Part shown: positions 40,311 to 49,061 of the stretch, one piece after another
Layout: every line of letters begins with the position of its first letter
How positions within the stretch are numbered: the first letter of the stretch is position 1
Source of the DNA: Streptomyces bicolor
GTDB taxonomy: Bacteria > Actinomycetota > Actinomycetes > Streptomycetales > Streptomycetaceae
Reading direction: 5' to 3'
Assembly (NCBI RefSeq): GCF_000719285.1
Contig: NZ_JOFS01000038.1
Span: 1-64,000 of the forward strand
Length of the DNA stretch: 64,000 bases
Notes under the pieces: generated by a model
What the model was told of the DNA's origin: nothing
The model's input: the letters and a program-made list of their open reading frames with translations, nothing else
Database searches by the model: none
Program-made: the position numbers and the translations under genes

Positions 40311-41291
40311 ATGAAGGGCATCAGCTACTCACGCTACGGCGGCCCCGAGGAGCTCGCATACGGGGATGTGCGCGACCCGCGGGTCGGCCCCGACTCGGTG
40401 CTGGTCAAGGTACGGGCGGCGGCGGTCAACCCAGTGGACTGGAAGTGCCGCGAGGGCCACATGGACCGGATGCTGGAGCCCGTCTTCCCGGTGGTTCCGG
40501 GATGGGACGTCTCCGGTGTCGTCGTCCAACCGGGCGTTTCCGTCACGGAGTTCGGCGTCGGCGACGAGGTCATCGGCTACGTACGCGAGGACCTCCTCTC
40601 CCACGGCACCTTCGCCGAGTACGTCGCGGCCCCGGTGCGCACCCTCGCGCGCAAGCCCCGCAACCTCACCTGGGAGGCGGCTGCCGGGCTGCCGCTGGTG
40701 GGACTGACCGCCTATCAGGTGCTGTCCAGGGTGCTCCAGGTCAAGCGCGACGAGACCGTTCTCGTGCACGCCGCGGCCGGCGGGGTGGGCTCGATCGCCG
40801 TCCAGCTCGCCCGGCACCTGGGCGCCCGGGTCATCGGTACGGCCAGTGCGCACAACCACGACTTCGTGCGCGGCCTCGGCGGGGAGCCGGTCGAGTACGG
40901 CGACGGCGGCCTGTTCGATCGGGTGCGAGGGCTGGCCCCCGAGGGTGTGGACGCCGTGTTCGACACGATCGGCGGCGAGGCGCTGAAGGTCTCGGCCAAC
41001 CTCCTGGCGCCCGAGGGCCGTCTGGTGTCGATCGCCGACCCGGACGTCTTCGACTACGGCGGCCGCTACTACTTCGTCCGTCCCGACGCCCAGGACCTGC
41101 TGCGGCTGTCCGAGCTGGCGGAGGAGGGCGTGGTATCCGTGCACGTCTCGCAGACGTTCCCGCTGGAGCGGGCGGCCGACGCCCACCGCCTCAGCCAGCA
41201 GGGCCACACGCGGGGCAAGATCGTGGTGACGGTGGACTGGGACGCGGAGGAGGGGGTGGCGCCGGCGGGGTTGTGGCAGGGGGCGGAGTGA
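40311..41291 (+). CDS. NADP-dependent quinone oxidoreductase-like protein (MDR superfamily, zinc-free)
   Basis: 326 residues. An N-terminal GroES-like domain (GPDSVLVKVRAAAVNPVDWKCREG) is followed by a Rossmann domain with VLVHAAAGGVGSIAVQLARHLGARV. Zinc-ligand Cys/His are absent, as in quinone reductases and enoyl reductases. Residues DPDVFDYGGRYYFVRPD are typical of this subgroup. The ATG at 40311 has GAGGGTC upstream. Substrate unknown. Confidence 0.92.
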   Translation: MKGISYSRYGGPEELAYGDVRDPRVGPDSVLVKVRAAAVNPVDWKCREGHMDRMLEPVFPVVPGWDVSGVVVQPGVSVTEFGVGDEVIGYVREDLLSHGTFAEYVAAPVRTLARKPRNLTWEAAAGLPLVGLTAYQVLSRVLQVKRDETVLVHAAAGGVGSIAVQLARHLGARVIGTASAHNHDFVRGLGGEPVEYGDGGLFDRVRGLAPEGVDAVFDTIGGEALKVSANLLAPEGRLVSIADPDVFDYGGRYYFVRPDAQDLLRLSELAEEGVVSVHVSQTFPLERAADAHRLSQQGHTRGKIVVTVDWDAEEGVAPAGLWQGAE

Positions 41292-41312
41292 GACTCTCCA
41301 GGAGGGTCGGCC

Positions 41313-41639
41313 TCAGAAGAGGAGGGCCGCCGCGCACACGGCCAGCGCCACGGTGATCAGGACCGTGGCCGTGGCCTGCCGGGGAGCCAGTGCCGGGGGC
41401 TCGGGCGACGCGGCCAGGGCGCGGATACGGCGGTGGGCCAGGGCCAGGAAGCCCAGCCACAGCCCGGAGCACACAGCGCAGACGACCATCCCGGCCACCG
41501 AGACCCCGCCGTGCAGCGCGGTCTTCATGGCGAGTACGGCCGCCACGGTCCCGGAGAGTGTCGTACGGCGCCACGCCAGCCGCGTCCGCTCGGGCTGCAG
41601 CCCCGGATCCCGCACCGGCTCCGCGACCGACCCGCTCAC
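41313..41639 (-). CDS. DUF202 membrane protein (second of a pair)
   Basis: 108 residues, three hydrophobic segments (TTLSGTVAAVLAMKTALHG; VAGMVVCAVCSGLWLGFLAL; ATVLITVALAVCAAALLF). The N-terminal DPGLQPERTRLAWRRT is the DUF202 signature. The GTG at 41639 overlaps the stop of the upstream DUF202 gene (GTGA). Function unknown. Confidence 0.82.
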   Translation of the reverse strand: MSGSVAEPVRDPGLQPERTRLAWRRTTLSGTVAAVLAMKTALHGGVSVAGMVVCAVCSGLWLGFLALAHRRIRALAASPEPPALAPRQATATVLITVALAVCAAALLF

Positions 41640-42034
41640 CCCTCCCACCCGACGAGCACGACGACGACCATCGCGACGGCCACGATCGCGACCACCAGGC
41701 TCAGCACCGCCGGGAACCGCGACACCGGCAGGTCCTCGCCGCGGCGCATCGCCCGCTCGCAGCGCACCCAGTGATTGACCGCGCGCAAGGAGCACAGCAC
41801 GCCCGCCGCGAGCAGCGCGAGCGCCAGCCCGACGCGCCAGCCCCAGCGCAGGTCCGGCAGGAACTGGTCCACCGCGAAACCGCCGCCGATCAACGCGAGC
41901 GCGGTACGCAGCCAGGCCAGGAAGGTGCGCTCGTTCGCCAGCGAGAACCGGTAGTCGGGGGTGCCGCCCTCCTGCCGGATCCGCTGGGGTTCGAACCACA
42001 GCCGGACGTTTCGTACGAGCTCGATCACATGCAC
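41636..42034 (-). CDS. DUF202 (YidH-like) membrane protein
   Basis: 132 residues. The signature PDYRFSLANERTFLAWLRTALALIGGG is followed by two more membrane segments (VGLALALLAAGVLCSLRAV and VLSLVVAIVAVAMVVVVLV). It is translationally coupled to a second DUF202 protein; together they are probably a heteromeric inner-membrane complex of unknown role. Confidence 0.88.
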   Translation of the reverse strand: MHVIELVRNVRLWFEPQRIRQEGGTPDYRFSLANERTFLAWLRTALALIGGGFAVDQFLPDLRWGWRVGLALALLAAGVLCSLRAVNHWVRCERAMRRGEDLPVSRFPAVLSLVVAIVAVAMVVVVLVGWEG

Positions 42035-42063
42035 GACCCTATCCGGGAGGGCGGATCAGCGGA

Positions 42064-42579
42064 TCAGCCCGCCGACCGGTACGCCCTGAGCCGTTCGTAC
42101 GCCGCGAGCCCGTCCGGCACCCACGCCCACTCCGGCAGCCGCCGCTCCACCTCGGCCTCGGGCAGGAAGCCGTGCCAGGCGACCTCCTCCACCTGCGGGC
42201 TCACGGGCAGTTCGCAGCGCACCTCGTACACCGCCGACCACCAGGTCTGCCCGGCGCCGTCGTCGTACAGGAACTTGAAGAGGTACGACGGGCGGGGCAG
42301 CCCGCTCACCCCGAGTTCCTCCTCGGCCTCGCGCAGCGCGGCGTCGTCGTACGACTCGCCCGCGCCGACCACTCCGCCGACGAACATGTCGTACCGCGAG
42401 GGGAACACCAGCTTGGTGGGTGTGCGACGGTGCACGAAGAGGCGGCCCCGCGCATCCCGGGCCTCGATGAAGACACAGCGGTGGCGCAGCCCCCTGGCGT
42501 AGGCCTCGCCACGCGGGGACTGTCCGATGACCCGGTCCTGCTCGTCGACGATGTCGAGGATTTCGTCAGCAGCGCTCAT
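42064..42579 (-). CDS. Nudix hydrolase
   Basis: 171 residues. The Nudix box GAGESYDDAALREAEEELGV is complete. The N-terminal DEILDIVDEQDRVIGQSPRGEAY resembles the YfcD/isopentenyl-diphosphate-isomerase-like branch (FVHRRTPTKLVFPSRYDMFVGG). It probably hydrolyses a nucleotide or isoprenoid diphosphate; substrate unknown. I chose the ATG at 42579 (MSAADEI). Confidence 0.92.
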   Translation of the reverse strand: MSAADEILDIVDEQDRVIGQSPRGEAYARGLRHRCVFIEARDARGRLFVHRRTPTKLVFPSRYDMFVGGVVGAGESYDDAALREAEEELGVSGLPRPSYLFKFLYDDGAGQTWWSAVYEVRCELPVSPQVEEVAWHGFLPEAEVERRLPEWAWVPDGLAAYERLRAYRSAG

Positions 42580-42636
42580 GGGGTCATCCAAGCAGGACGG
42601 CGCCTGCCGGTCAGAGCGGCGCGGCACCCGTATCGC

Positions 42637-43551
42637 TCAGGACGTCTGCAGTGCCGCCGCGACCCGCCGCGGCTGCGTCGCGCCGGACGGCATCGCCGAA
42701 TGCGTCCCGAGCAGGATGATGCCGACCACGATGCCGGCGAGCCCGGCCGCTTCCCACGCCAGCGCGCCCGCGTCGGTGCGCAGACGGTCGCCGAGGAAGC
42801 CCACGCCGCAGGCGATGCCGGCCAGCGGCTGGGCCGCGGTCAGGGCGGGCAGGGACATGCGCAGGGACGCGGTCTCGAACGCGCTCTGGACGAGGATCAG
42901 CCCGGTGAGGCCGATCGCGACCACGGCGTACGGCTGCCAGCCGGTCAGGACCTCCGTGATGCCGCCCTCGGCGAAACGCTGCCCGGTCACGCGGGTCAGG
43001 GCGTCCTGCACGCCGTAGAGGAGACCGGCGGCGGTCGCCAGCAGCGCCGGACCCGAGCTGAGCCGTGAGCGCTTGGCGTACCCGGTGAGCAGCAGGGCCG
43101 CTCCGATCATGAGGCCGATGATCAGCCAGTGCCGGAGGGGGTTGTCGGTCGCCGTGCCGCCGTGCGGCTGTCCGGCGACGATGAAGGCCGTCACACCGCC
43201 CGCCAGCAGCGCGAGGCCCGTCCAGCCCTGGCGGCCCAGTGGCTGCTTGGTCTGACGGCGGGAGAGCATGAGCGCGAACAGCAGGTTCGTCGCCAGCAGC
43301 GGTTCCACCAGGGAGATCTCGCCCTGGCCCAGCGCCATCGCGCCGAGCGCCATGCCGACCACCATCAGTCCGATGCCGCCGAGCCAGCGCGGCACCTTCA
43401 TCAGGTCCAGGAGGATCCGCGGCGAGAGGAAGTCGCTCAGCGGCGCTTTCTGGGCCGCGTTCTGCTGCAGTACGAAGCCGAAGCCCAGGCAGCACGCAGC
43501 GGTGACGGCGAGTATCAGAATCTGAAGCGACACGCTGCGTACCTCGATCAT
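42637..43551 (-). CDS. DMT superfamily transporter
   Basis: 304 residues with about nine to ten hydrophobic segments (LQILILAVTAACCLGFGFVLQ; LGGIGLMVVGMALGAMAL; AALLLTGYAKRSRLSS; GILL-type end). The pattern GEISLVEPLLATNLLFAL and ISLP-AQPLAGI is typical of actinobacterial DMT/NIPA-like proteins. It lies 57 bases upstream of the Nudix gene on the same strand. Substrate unknown. Confidence 0.85.
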   Translation of the reverse strand: MIEVRSVSLQILILAVTAACCLGFGFVLQQNAAQKAPLSDFLSPRILLDLMKVPRWLGGIGLMVVGMALGAMALGQGEISLVEPLLATNLLFALMLSRRQTKQPLGRQGWTGLALLAGGVTAFIVAGQPHGGTATDNPLRHWLIIGLMIGAALLLTGYAKRSRLSSGPALLATAAGLLYGVQDALTRVTGQRFAEGGITEVLTGWQPYAVVAIGLTGLILVQSAFETASLRMSLPALTAAQPLAGIACGVGFLGDRLRTDAGALAWEAAGLAGIVVGIILLGTHSAMPSGATQPRRVAAALQTS

Positions 43552-43691
43552 CCTGCCGGGGACGGAGTGCGTAAGGGCCGACTGTAGCGGCCCGGGGCCC
43601 GGCATGCGCGTCCTGCCATCGTGCGGTGCGCTCACCGGCCGGCGCCATGACGTACGCCACACACTCTGAACAATTCCGACATTTCGGGCTG

Positions 43692-43706
43692 GTTGAGGAC
43701 CTCAAC
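43692..43706. promoter_or_regulatory. Palindrome in the DMT/TPR-protein divergent gap
   Basis: GTTGAG-GAC-CTCAAC, perfect 6-base arms. Nearby, GTAACGCGA occurs twice around 43716-43742, next to a TTGACGCG that could be a -35 region for the plus-strand gene at 43799. Confidence 0.35.
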
Positions 43707-43798
43707 TGCCTCACCGGTAACGCGAGTTGACGCGTGTAACGCGACGGCGGCCCTTGACGCGAACCATTGGCTGCGGATTTGCTGTGCGTGATCACTCG

Positions 43799-44788
43799 AT
43801 GACAGTCCACACACTCCCCCCGACAGAACCCAAAACGGTGTCCCCACCTCCGCCACCCCTCGGCCGCGGTCGAAAGCGCGCATCCCACACCTTCGACGCG
43901 GCCCTCGACGACGCCGAGCTCGCCGCGGCCCGCACCGCGCTGACCCAGGGCAGATGGCAGACGGCCCGCTCACTGCTCGCCCGGACCGGCGACGACTGGG
44001 ACCGCAGAGGGCACCGCGTCACCGTCCTCGCCCAGGAGCCGTACTGCGTCCCCTGGACCCGCGACTGGCTGCTCGCCGAGCCCGACTCCGCCGACGCCGC
44101 CGTGCTGCTCGCCCTCGCCCAGGTGTGGCGCGCCTTGCGCGGCAAGGAGAAGCCGGTCCGCGCCCGCGAGTCCTGCCACGCCGCCGCCGCGCTCACGCCC
44201 GCCGACCCCACGCCCTGGCTCGGCCTGCTCATGCTGGAGAGCCGGCTGGGCGCCGAGGAGGAGGTGCGCCGTGTCTTCGCCGAGGTCCGTGCCCGGTACG
44301 CCGACCATCACCACGCCCACCATCTGATGGTCGCCCGGCTCGCCGAGCGCCACTCCGGCGCGGGCCCCGACCCGCTCCACGAGGTCTACGACTTCGCCAA
44401 CCAGGCCGCCGAGCGTGCCCCCGCCGACTCCCCGCTCGCCGTCCTCCCGGTCGTCGCCCACGCCGAGCGCTATCGCGTCCTCGCGGCGGCCGGGCACGAG
44501 GCCCGTGACGCGGCCGCCTCCGCGCACTGGACCGGCCGGCGGGCCCGGCAGGTGATGCGGGCCGCCTTCGACTGGTGGCTGGAGTGGGAGCAGGAAGGCC
44601 ACCCACGCCGCCTCGTCGACCTGAACTTCCTCGCCCACGCCAAGGTCTGCGAGGGCCGGGGCGCCGAGGCGGCCGCCCTGTTCCACCGCATCGGCGACCA
44701 CGCCACCCCGTCGCCCTGGTCGTACCCGGACCGCGACCCGTACCCCGCCTTCAGCGCCGCACGCGACACGGCACTCGGCACGGCGTAG
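43799..44788 (+). CDS. Helical-repeat (TPR-like) hypothetical protein
   Basis: 329 residues. After a basic, Pro-rich N-terminus it consists of alpha-helical pairs (DAALDDAELAAARTALTQGRW; AAVLLALAQVWRALRGKEK; PWLGLLMLESRLGAEEEVRRVFAEVRARY), suggesting a tetratricopeptide-like scaffold. No signal peptide or catalytic motif. It lies 64 bases upstream of an amino-acid permease. I do not recognise a named family. Confidence 0.75.
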   Translation: MTVHTLPPTEPKTVSPPPPPLGRGRKRASHTFDAALDDAELAAARTALTQGRWQTARSLLARTGDDWDRRGHRVTVLAQEPYCVPWTRDWLLAEPDSADAAVLLALAQVWRALRGKEKPVRARESCHAAAALTPADPTPWLGLLMLESRLGAEEEVRRVFAEVRARYADHHHAHHLMVARLAERHSGAGPDPLHEVYDFANQAAERAPADSPLAVLPVVAHAERYRVLAAAGHEARDAAASAHWTGRRARQVMRAAFDWWLEWEQEGHPRRLVDLNFLAHAKVCEGRGAEAAALFHRIGDHATPSPWSYPDRDPYPAFSAARDTALGTA

Positions 44789-44837
44789 GAGCACCGACCG
44801 ACCCGACTCGACTACCACCAGCGCCCCCGACCCGACA

Positions 44838-44850
44838 AAGGACGGTCCTT
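44838..44850. promoter_or_regulatory. Palindrome containing the permease ribosome-binding site
   Basis: AAGGAC-G-GTCCTT is a perfect 13-base inverted repeat whose left arm is the ribosome-binding site (AAGGA) of the gene starting at 44853. It could be an operator or a small hairpin limiting translation. Confidence 0.35.
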
Positions 44851-44852
44851 CG

Positions 44853-46400
44853 ATGACGACCGGCAGTTCCAGTACGAGCAGGGCCACCGCCGACGGCGGC
44901 GGTATCAGTACGTTCAAGGGGCAGGACCGCGCCCTGCGCGCCGACCGGCTGGGCACGACGGGCCTGCTGCTGTCCGTGCTCGCCGCGACCGCGCCCCTCA
45001 TGGTCGTCGCGGGTGTCATGCCCACGACCTTCGGGGTGATGGGTGTCCTGGGACAGCCGCTGCTCTTCGTGATCCTCGGCCTCGTCCTCGCCCTCTTCAG
45101 CGTCGGGTACGCCGAGATGAGCCGGCACGTCCACAACGCCGGCGCCTTCTACGCGTACATCTCCCGCGGCCTCGGCGGCACGGCCGGCGCCGGCGCCGCG
45201 ATGGTCGCGCTCGTCGCCTACAACGCGCTCCAGGTCGGCATCTACGGCATCTTCGGCTTCGAGGTCTCCGGGCTGTTCGCCACCTACCTCGACACCGAGG
45301 TCGCCTGGTGGATACCGGCGCTCGCGGCCGTGCTCCTCGTCGGCGCCCTCGGCTGGCTGAAGATCGACCTCAACGCGCGCGTGCTCGGCGTTCTGCTGAT
45401 CATCGAGGTCGCCCTCGTGGTCATCTTCGACGTCGCCGCGATCGCCGACCCCGGCAAGGAGGGCCTGTCGCTGCACGCCTTCGACCCGGACACGCTCACC
45501 GGCGCGGGTGTAGGCACCGCCCTGTGCTTCTGCGTGGCCGCCTTCCTCGGCTTCGAGCAGGCCCCCGTCTACGCCGAGGAGACCAGCCGCCCGCATGTCC
45601 TCGTGCCCCGCGTGATGTACCTGGCCATCGGCGGCATCGCCGTCTTCTACACGATCAGCTGCTGGGCGTACACCGTCGCCGCCGGCCCCTCGGCGATCGT
45701 CGGCACCGCGCAGGAGCAGAGCGCCGGCCTGCTGTTCTTCCTCACCGAGGACCTGCTCGGCACCGGCTTCACCGACGTCCTGCACGTGCTGTTCGTGACC
45801 GGCATGTTCGCCGCGATGCTCAGCTTCCACAACGTCGTCGCCCGTTACGCCTTCGCCATGGGCCGAGAGGGCCTGCTGCCCGGCGCCTTCGGCCGCACCA
45901 GCGGCGCGAGCGGCGCCCCCGGCACGGGTTCGCTGCTGCAGACCGTCGTCTCGCTCGTGGTCGTCGCCGCCTTCGCGCTCACCGACGACAAGCCGACCGG
46001 CGACCCGACCGCACCGGTCCTGCACCTGTTCACTTGGATGGGCAGCCTCGGCGCGCTCGGCGTGGCCGCTCTGATGGCCGCGGCGTCGCTCTCCGTCATC
46101 GTCTTCTTCGTCCGCCGCGGGGCCGTCGCCGCCCAGTTCTGGCGACTGGCCGCCTCAGGCCTCTCCGTCCTCGCGCTGCTCTTCATCGTCGTCTACACCG
46201 TCAAGGACTTCGACGTCCTGATCGGGGCGGGCCCGGACTCCGCCCTGAGCTGGGCGCTGCCCGCCGTCATCGCCCTCGCCCTGGCCGCCGGCGTGGTCCA
46301 GGGCCTGCTCCTGCGCTCCCGCGCCCCCGAGCGGCACGCACGCATCGGGCTCGGCAACGAGGCGTTCCAGCTGGAGAAGGCGGCGACGGAGGCGTCGTAA
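44853..46400 (+). CDS. APC family amino acid/amine permease
   Basis: 515 residues with about 12-13 membrane segments. The first reads LGTTGLLLSVLAATAPLMVVAG. APC features include GYAEMSRHVHNAGAFYAYISRGLGG and FLGFEQAPVYAEETSRPHVLVPR. The substrate could be an amino acid or a polyamine. The start ATG at 44853 has AAGGA at -15. No regulator is adjacent. Confidence 0.92.
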   Translation: MTTGSSSTSRATADGGGISTFKGQDRALRADRLGTTGLLLSVLAATAPLMVVAGVMPTTFGVMGVLGQPLLFVILGLVLALFSVGYAEMSRHVHNAGAFYAYISRGLGGTAGAGAAMVALVAYNALQVGIYGIFGFEVSGLFATYLDTEVAWWIPALAAVLLVGALGWLKIDLNARVLGVLLIIEVALVVIFDVAAIADPGKEGLSLHAFDPDTLTGAGVGTALCFCVAAFLGFEQAPVYAEETSRPHVLVPRVMYLAIGGIAVFYTISCWAYTVAAGPSAIVGTAQEQSAGLLFFLTEDLLGTGFTDVLHVLFVTGMFAAMLSFHNVVARYAFAMGREGLLPGAFGRTSGASGAPGTGSLLQTVVSLVVVAAFALTDDKPTGDPTAPVLHLFTWMGSLGALGVAALMAAASLSVIVFFVRRGAVAAQFWRLAASGLSVLALLFIVVYTVKDFDVLIGAGPDSALSWALPAVIALALAAGVVQGLLLRSRAPERHARIGLGNEAFQLEKAATEAS

Positions 46401-46471
46401 GGGGTTACCGAACTCTGACGAGTACCCGCGATCCCTGGCCCGGCGAGGGACGCGGGTGCTCGAATGAGTAC

Positions 46472-47218
46472 GTGAACTCCGAACAACCGGAAGAGCAGGA
46501 AGAGCCGGAAGAGCAGCGGGGCAAACCCATCGGCCGCCGCGTCCTCCTCGGCACCCTCGGCCTGGGCGCCCTCGGCGTGGTCACCGCGCCCACCCTGCAA
46601 CGCGGCCTGGAGTCGTTCCTCGCGAGCGCCTCCGACAAGGACCCCACCGGCCTGACCGGCCTGCTCCCCAACGGCGGCGGCTTCCGCTACTACTCGGTGG
46701 CCTCCTCCGTACCCCGCAAGAACGCCACGAACTATCGCTTGAGCGTCGACGGCCTGGTCGACCGCCCCACGAGCTACTCGCTGGCCGAACTGCGCTCCCT
46801 GCCGCAGACCCGGCTGGTGCGCGACGTGCAGTGCGTCACCGGCTGGCGGGTCCCCGACACCCCGTTCGAAGGGGTGCGCCTGTCCCGGCTGCTCGACGCC
46901 GCGGGAGTGCGCCAAGGAGCCGGGGCGGTCCGCTTCACCTGCTTCGACGGCACCTACAGCGAGAGCCTCACCCTCGACCAGGCCCGCCGCGCGGACGTCC
47001 TCGTCGCCCTGCGCATGCAGGACAAGGACCTGAGCCACGCCCACGGCGGCCCGGCCCGGCTCTATGTGGCACCCATGTACTTCTACAAGTCCGCCAAGTG
47101 GCTCTCCGGCATCACCGTCACCGAGGACGTGAAGCCCGGCTACTGGGAGGAACGCGGCTACGACGTGGACGCCTGGGTCGGCCGCTCGAACGGACGCGAC
47201 GATGAGCCTACGAGTTGA
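46472..47218 (+). CDS. Tat-exported molybdopterin-dependent oxidoreductase (sulfite oxidase/MsrP-like)
   Basis: 248 residues. The N-terminus has a Glu-rich stretch, then a twin-arginine-type signal (GRRVLLGTLGLGALG). The oxidoreductase molybdopterin-binding domain contains the presumed Mo-ligand Cys in VQCVTGWRVPDTPFEGV and later KDLSHAHGGPARLYV ... KSAKWLSGITV. The GTG at 46472 is the only start that leaves the signal intact. It overlaps the cytochrome b gene that follows by 17 bases, so it is probably the periplasmic catalytic half of a two-component system. Confidence 0.88.
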   Translation: MNSEQPEEQEEPEEQRGKPIGRRVLLGTLGLGALGVVTAPTLQRGLESFLASASDKDPTGLTGLLPNGGGFRYYSVASSVPRKNATNYRLSVDGLVDRPTSYSLAELRSLPQTRLVRDVQCVTGWRVPDTPFEGVRLSRLLDAAGVRQGAGAVRFTCFDGTYSESLTLDQARRADVLVALRMQDKDLSHAHGGPARLYVAPMYFYKSAKWLSGITVTEDVKPGYWEERGYDVDAWVGRSNGRDDEPTS

Positions 47219-47825
47219 CGCCCCCGGCCGGGCCGCGAGCGTGCGCCGCTTCGGCCCGGCCACCCGCTGGGTGCACCGTACGACGGCCGCGCTGATGGGC
47301 GTGTGTGTGGTGACGGCGGCCTGCCTGTACGTCCCGCAGCTCGCCGAACTCGTCGGCCGCCGCGAGTTGGTGGTCCGCATCCACGAGTGGGCCGGTCTGG
47401 CCCTGCCCGTTCCGGTGCTGGCCGGTCTCGCCTCCCGTGCGTTCCGCGCAGACCTGGGTTTCCTCAACCGCTTCGGCCGGCACGACCGCGTGTGGCTGCG
47501 CGCCGCGTTCCGCCGTGACAAGCGGGCCGCGTCCCGTCCCGCGGGCAAGTTCAACGCCGGGCAGAAGATCTACGCGGCGTGGATCGCCGGCGCGACGCTG
47601 GTGATGCTCGGGACCGGCCTGATGATGTGGTTCACCCATCTCACACCCCTGGTGTGGCGCACCAGCGCGACCTTCGTCCACGACTGGCTGGCGCTCACCA
47701 TCGGGATCGTCCTCGCCGGGCACATCGGCATGGCGCTGGGGGATCCGGAGGCCCGCCGGGGGATGCGGACCGGCGTGGTGAGCCGGGAGTGGGCGGACCG
47801 GGAGCACTCGCTGTGGCGGCACTGA
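47202..47825 (+). CDS. Membrane cytochrome b subunit
   Basis: 207 residues, four membrane segments. Candidate haem-ligand His residues lie in RWVHRTTAAL, RIHEWAGLAL, FVHDWLALTI and LAGHIGMAL. It resembles cytochrome b561/formate dehydrogenase gamma-type subunits. The gene overlaps the molybdoenzyme gene by 17 bases, so it probably passes electrons between the quinone pool and that enzyme. A minus-strand reading frame runs antisense through almost the whole gene. Confidence 0.88.
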   Translation: MSLRVDAPGRAASVRRFGPATRWVHRTTAALMGVCVVTAACLYVPQLAELVGRRELVVRIHEWAGLALPVPVLAGLASRAFRADLGFLNRFGRHDRVWLRAAFRRDKRAASRPAGKFNAGQKIYAAWIAGATLVMLGTGLMMWFTHLTPLVWRTSATFVHDWLALTIGIVLAGHIGMALGDPEARRGMRTGVVSREWADREHSLWRH

Positions 47826-48890
47826 CACCGACGCGTCCAGCACTGACGCCGATGCGTCAGGTGCCCCCGGGGCCGCGCCCGGATCCGGGACCACGTCGGG
47901 AGCGGCCACACCGAAGGCGGCCGGCAGGCCGACCTCGGTATCGGCATACCGGACCGTCACGTCGGCCGAGCCCGGCTCCAGAGCGGGTACGACGACGGAC
48001 AGCACCAGCCGGTCGCCCGACCCAGGCTTCAGCACGGGCACCCCTGGCACGTCCTGCCCACCGATGCTCACGCTCGCGCCCGACACCAGCTCGGCATGGT
48101 CGACGTACGCGTCCACCAGCTCGATCCCGACGGTGTCGCCGGGCCGGGCCTCCCCGTCACCGCCCGTGTCCACCCCGGCGATCCGGAAACCGCAGGCCGC
48201 CGGTATGCCGCTCGACGTGGGCCTCAGCCGTGCGGTGGCGCCGGGATGCCGCCGATGGAAGTCGAGCAGCCCGCCCAGGACGGCGTACGCGGCACGCCCC
48301 TTGCAGGTGTCGGTCCTGCCCGCCGACGCGGCATGGTCCCGGACCGCCTGCTGCCAGCCGCCACCCTCGCCCTGCACCGCCAGACAGGCAGTGGCCAGCC
48401 CGCGCAGCAGCGCCCACTCGGGGTTGTCCGGCGTACGGGGGACGGCGCTCAGGGCGTTCCGGCACTCGGCGGGGGAGCGGAGCAGGTCGTACACGCTCGA
48501 CGGGTCGGGAATGCCGTCGGTGTTCGGTGAGTCGGGGCCGGGCGGGAGCCAGTCCGGGACTTCGAGGAGCTTGCGGCTCATGGAGGGGCTGGGGGAGGGG
48601 GCGGCCGGGGGCTCGCTCACCGTTGTGCTCCGGGATGCCCGCGGTGTGTCGGTGACCGCCGGCGCGCCGATGTGGCCGTCGGGCGACGGCCGTAGCGGAG
48701 GAGCGGAGTTGACGGACGGTCCGGCCGGCAGACTCCGGGTGCCGTCGGAGGGCTCGGCGGTGACGACGGTGCCCCCGCCGCCCCGGCCGTCCACAGAGCC
48801 ACCCCCGTCACTGGTGAAGGCCACGGCGGCCACCGCCACCGCCCCTGCGACGAGCAGCCCCGAGATACGCATCCCGAGGGAAACCGCCAT
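47208..48890 (-). CDS. Hypothetical membrane-anchored protein; open frame extends antisense through the cytochrome b gene
   Basis: From the ATG at 48890 the frame stays open for 560 codons. The first 355 residues look real: an N-terminal anchor (MRISGLLVAGAVAVAAVAFT), a Pro/Ser/Thr-rich linker, then a Cys-containing globular region (YDLLRSPAECRNALSAV ... DTCKGRAAYAVLGGLL). The last about 205 residues are antisense to the cytochrome b gene and look like a shadow. The true end is probably near 47826, and a stop may have been lost. An in-frame 21-base tandem duplication sits exactly at this boundary (47820-47861). Function unknown. Confidence 0.6.
   Translation of the reverse strand: MAVSLGMRISGLLVAGAVAVAAVAFTSDGGGSVDGRGGGGTVVTAEPSDGTRSLPAGPSVNSAPPLRPSPDGHIGAPAVTDTPRASRSTTVSEPPAAPSPSPSMSRKLLEVPDWLPPGPDSPNTDGIPDPSSVYDLLRSPAECRNALSAVPRTPDNPEWALLRGLATACLAVQGEGGGWQQAVRDHAASAGRTDTCKGRAAYAVLGGLLDFHRRHPGATARLRPTSSGIPAACGFRIAGVDTGGDGEARPGDTVGIELVDAYVDHAELVSGASVSIGGQDVPGVPVLKPGSGDRLVLSVVVPALEPGSADVTVRYADTEVGLPAAFGVAAPDVVPDPGAAPGAPDASASVLDASVSVPPQRVLPVRPLPAHHAGPHPPAGLRIPQRHADVPGEDDPDGERQPVVDEGRAGAPHQGCEMGEPHHQAGPEHHQRRAGDPRRVDLLPGVELARGTGRGPLVTAERGAQPHAVVPAEAVEETQVCAERTGGETGQHRNGQGQTGPLVDADHQLAAADEFGELRDVQAGRRHHTHAHQRGRRTVHPAGGRAEAAHARGPAGGVNS
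47820..47861. repeat. 21-base tandem duplication at the cytochrome b stop codon
   Basis: CACTGACACCGACGCGTC (from 47820) recurs as CACTGACGCCGATGCGTC (from 47841). It spans the stop of the cytochrome b gene and adds a DASASVL/DASVSV repeat to the opposing frame. Confidence 0.7.
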
Positions 48891-49061
48891 GACGCCCCCC
48901 GATGTTCCGGCCCCCGAGAGCCGCGGAAGCCTTCGGGGGCCCACTCATCATCGGGCTCGCGGCCCTCTTGGGGAAGCCGCTTCGTGTGATCGTCAGCGCG
49001 AGTTCAGGCACATGGAACCGCCCCGCCCGGCGAACCGGAATCCCGGCGGGACGGCGGCTGT

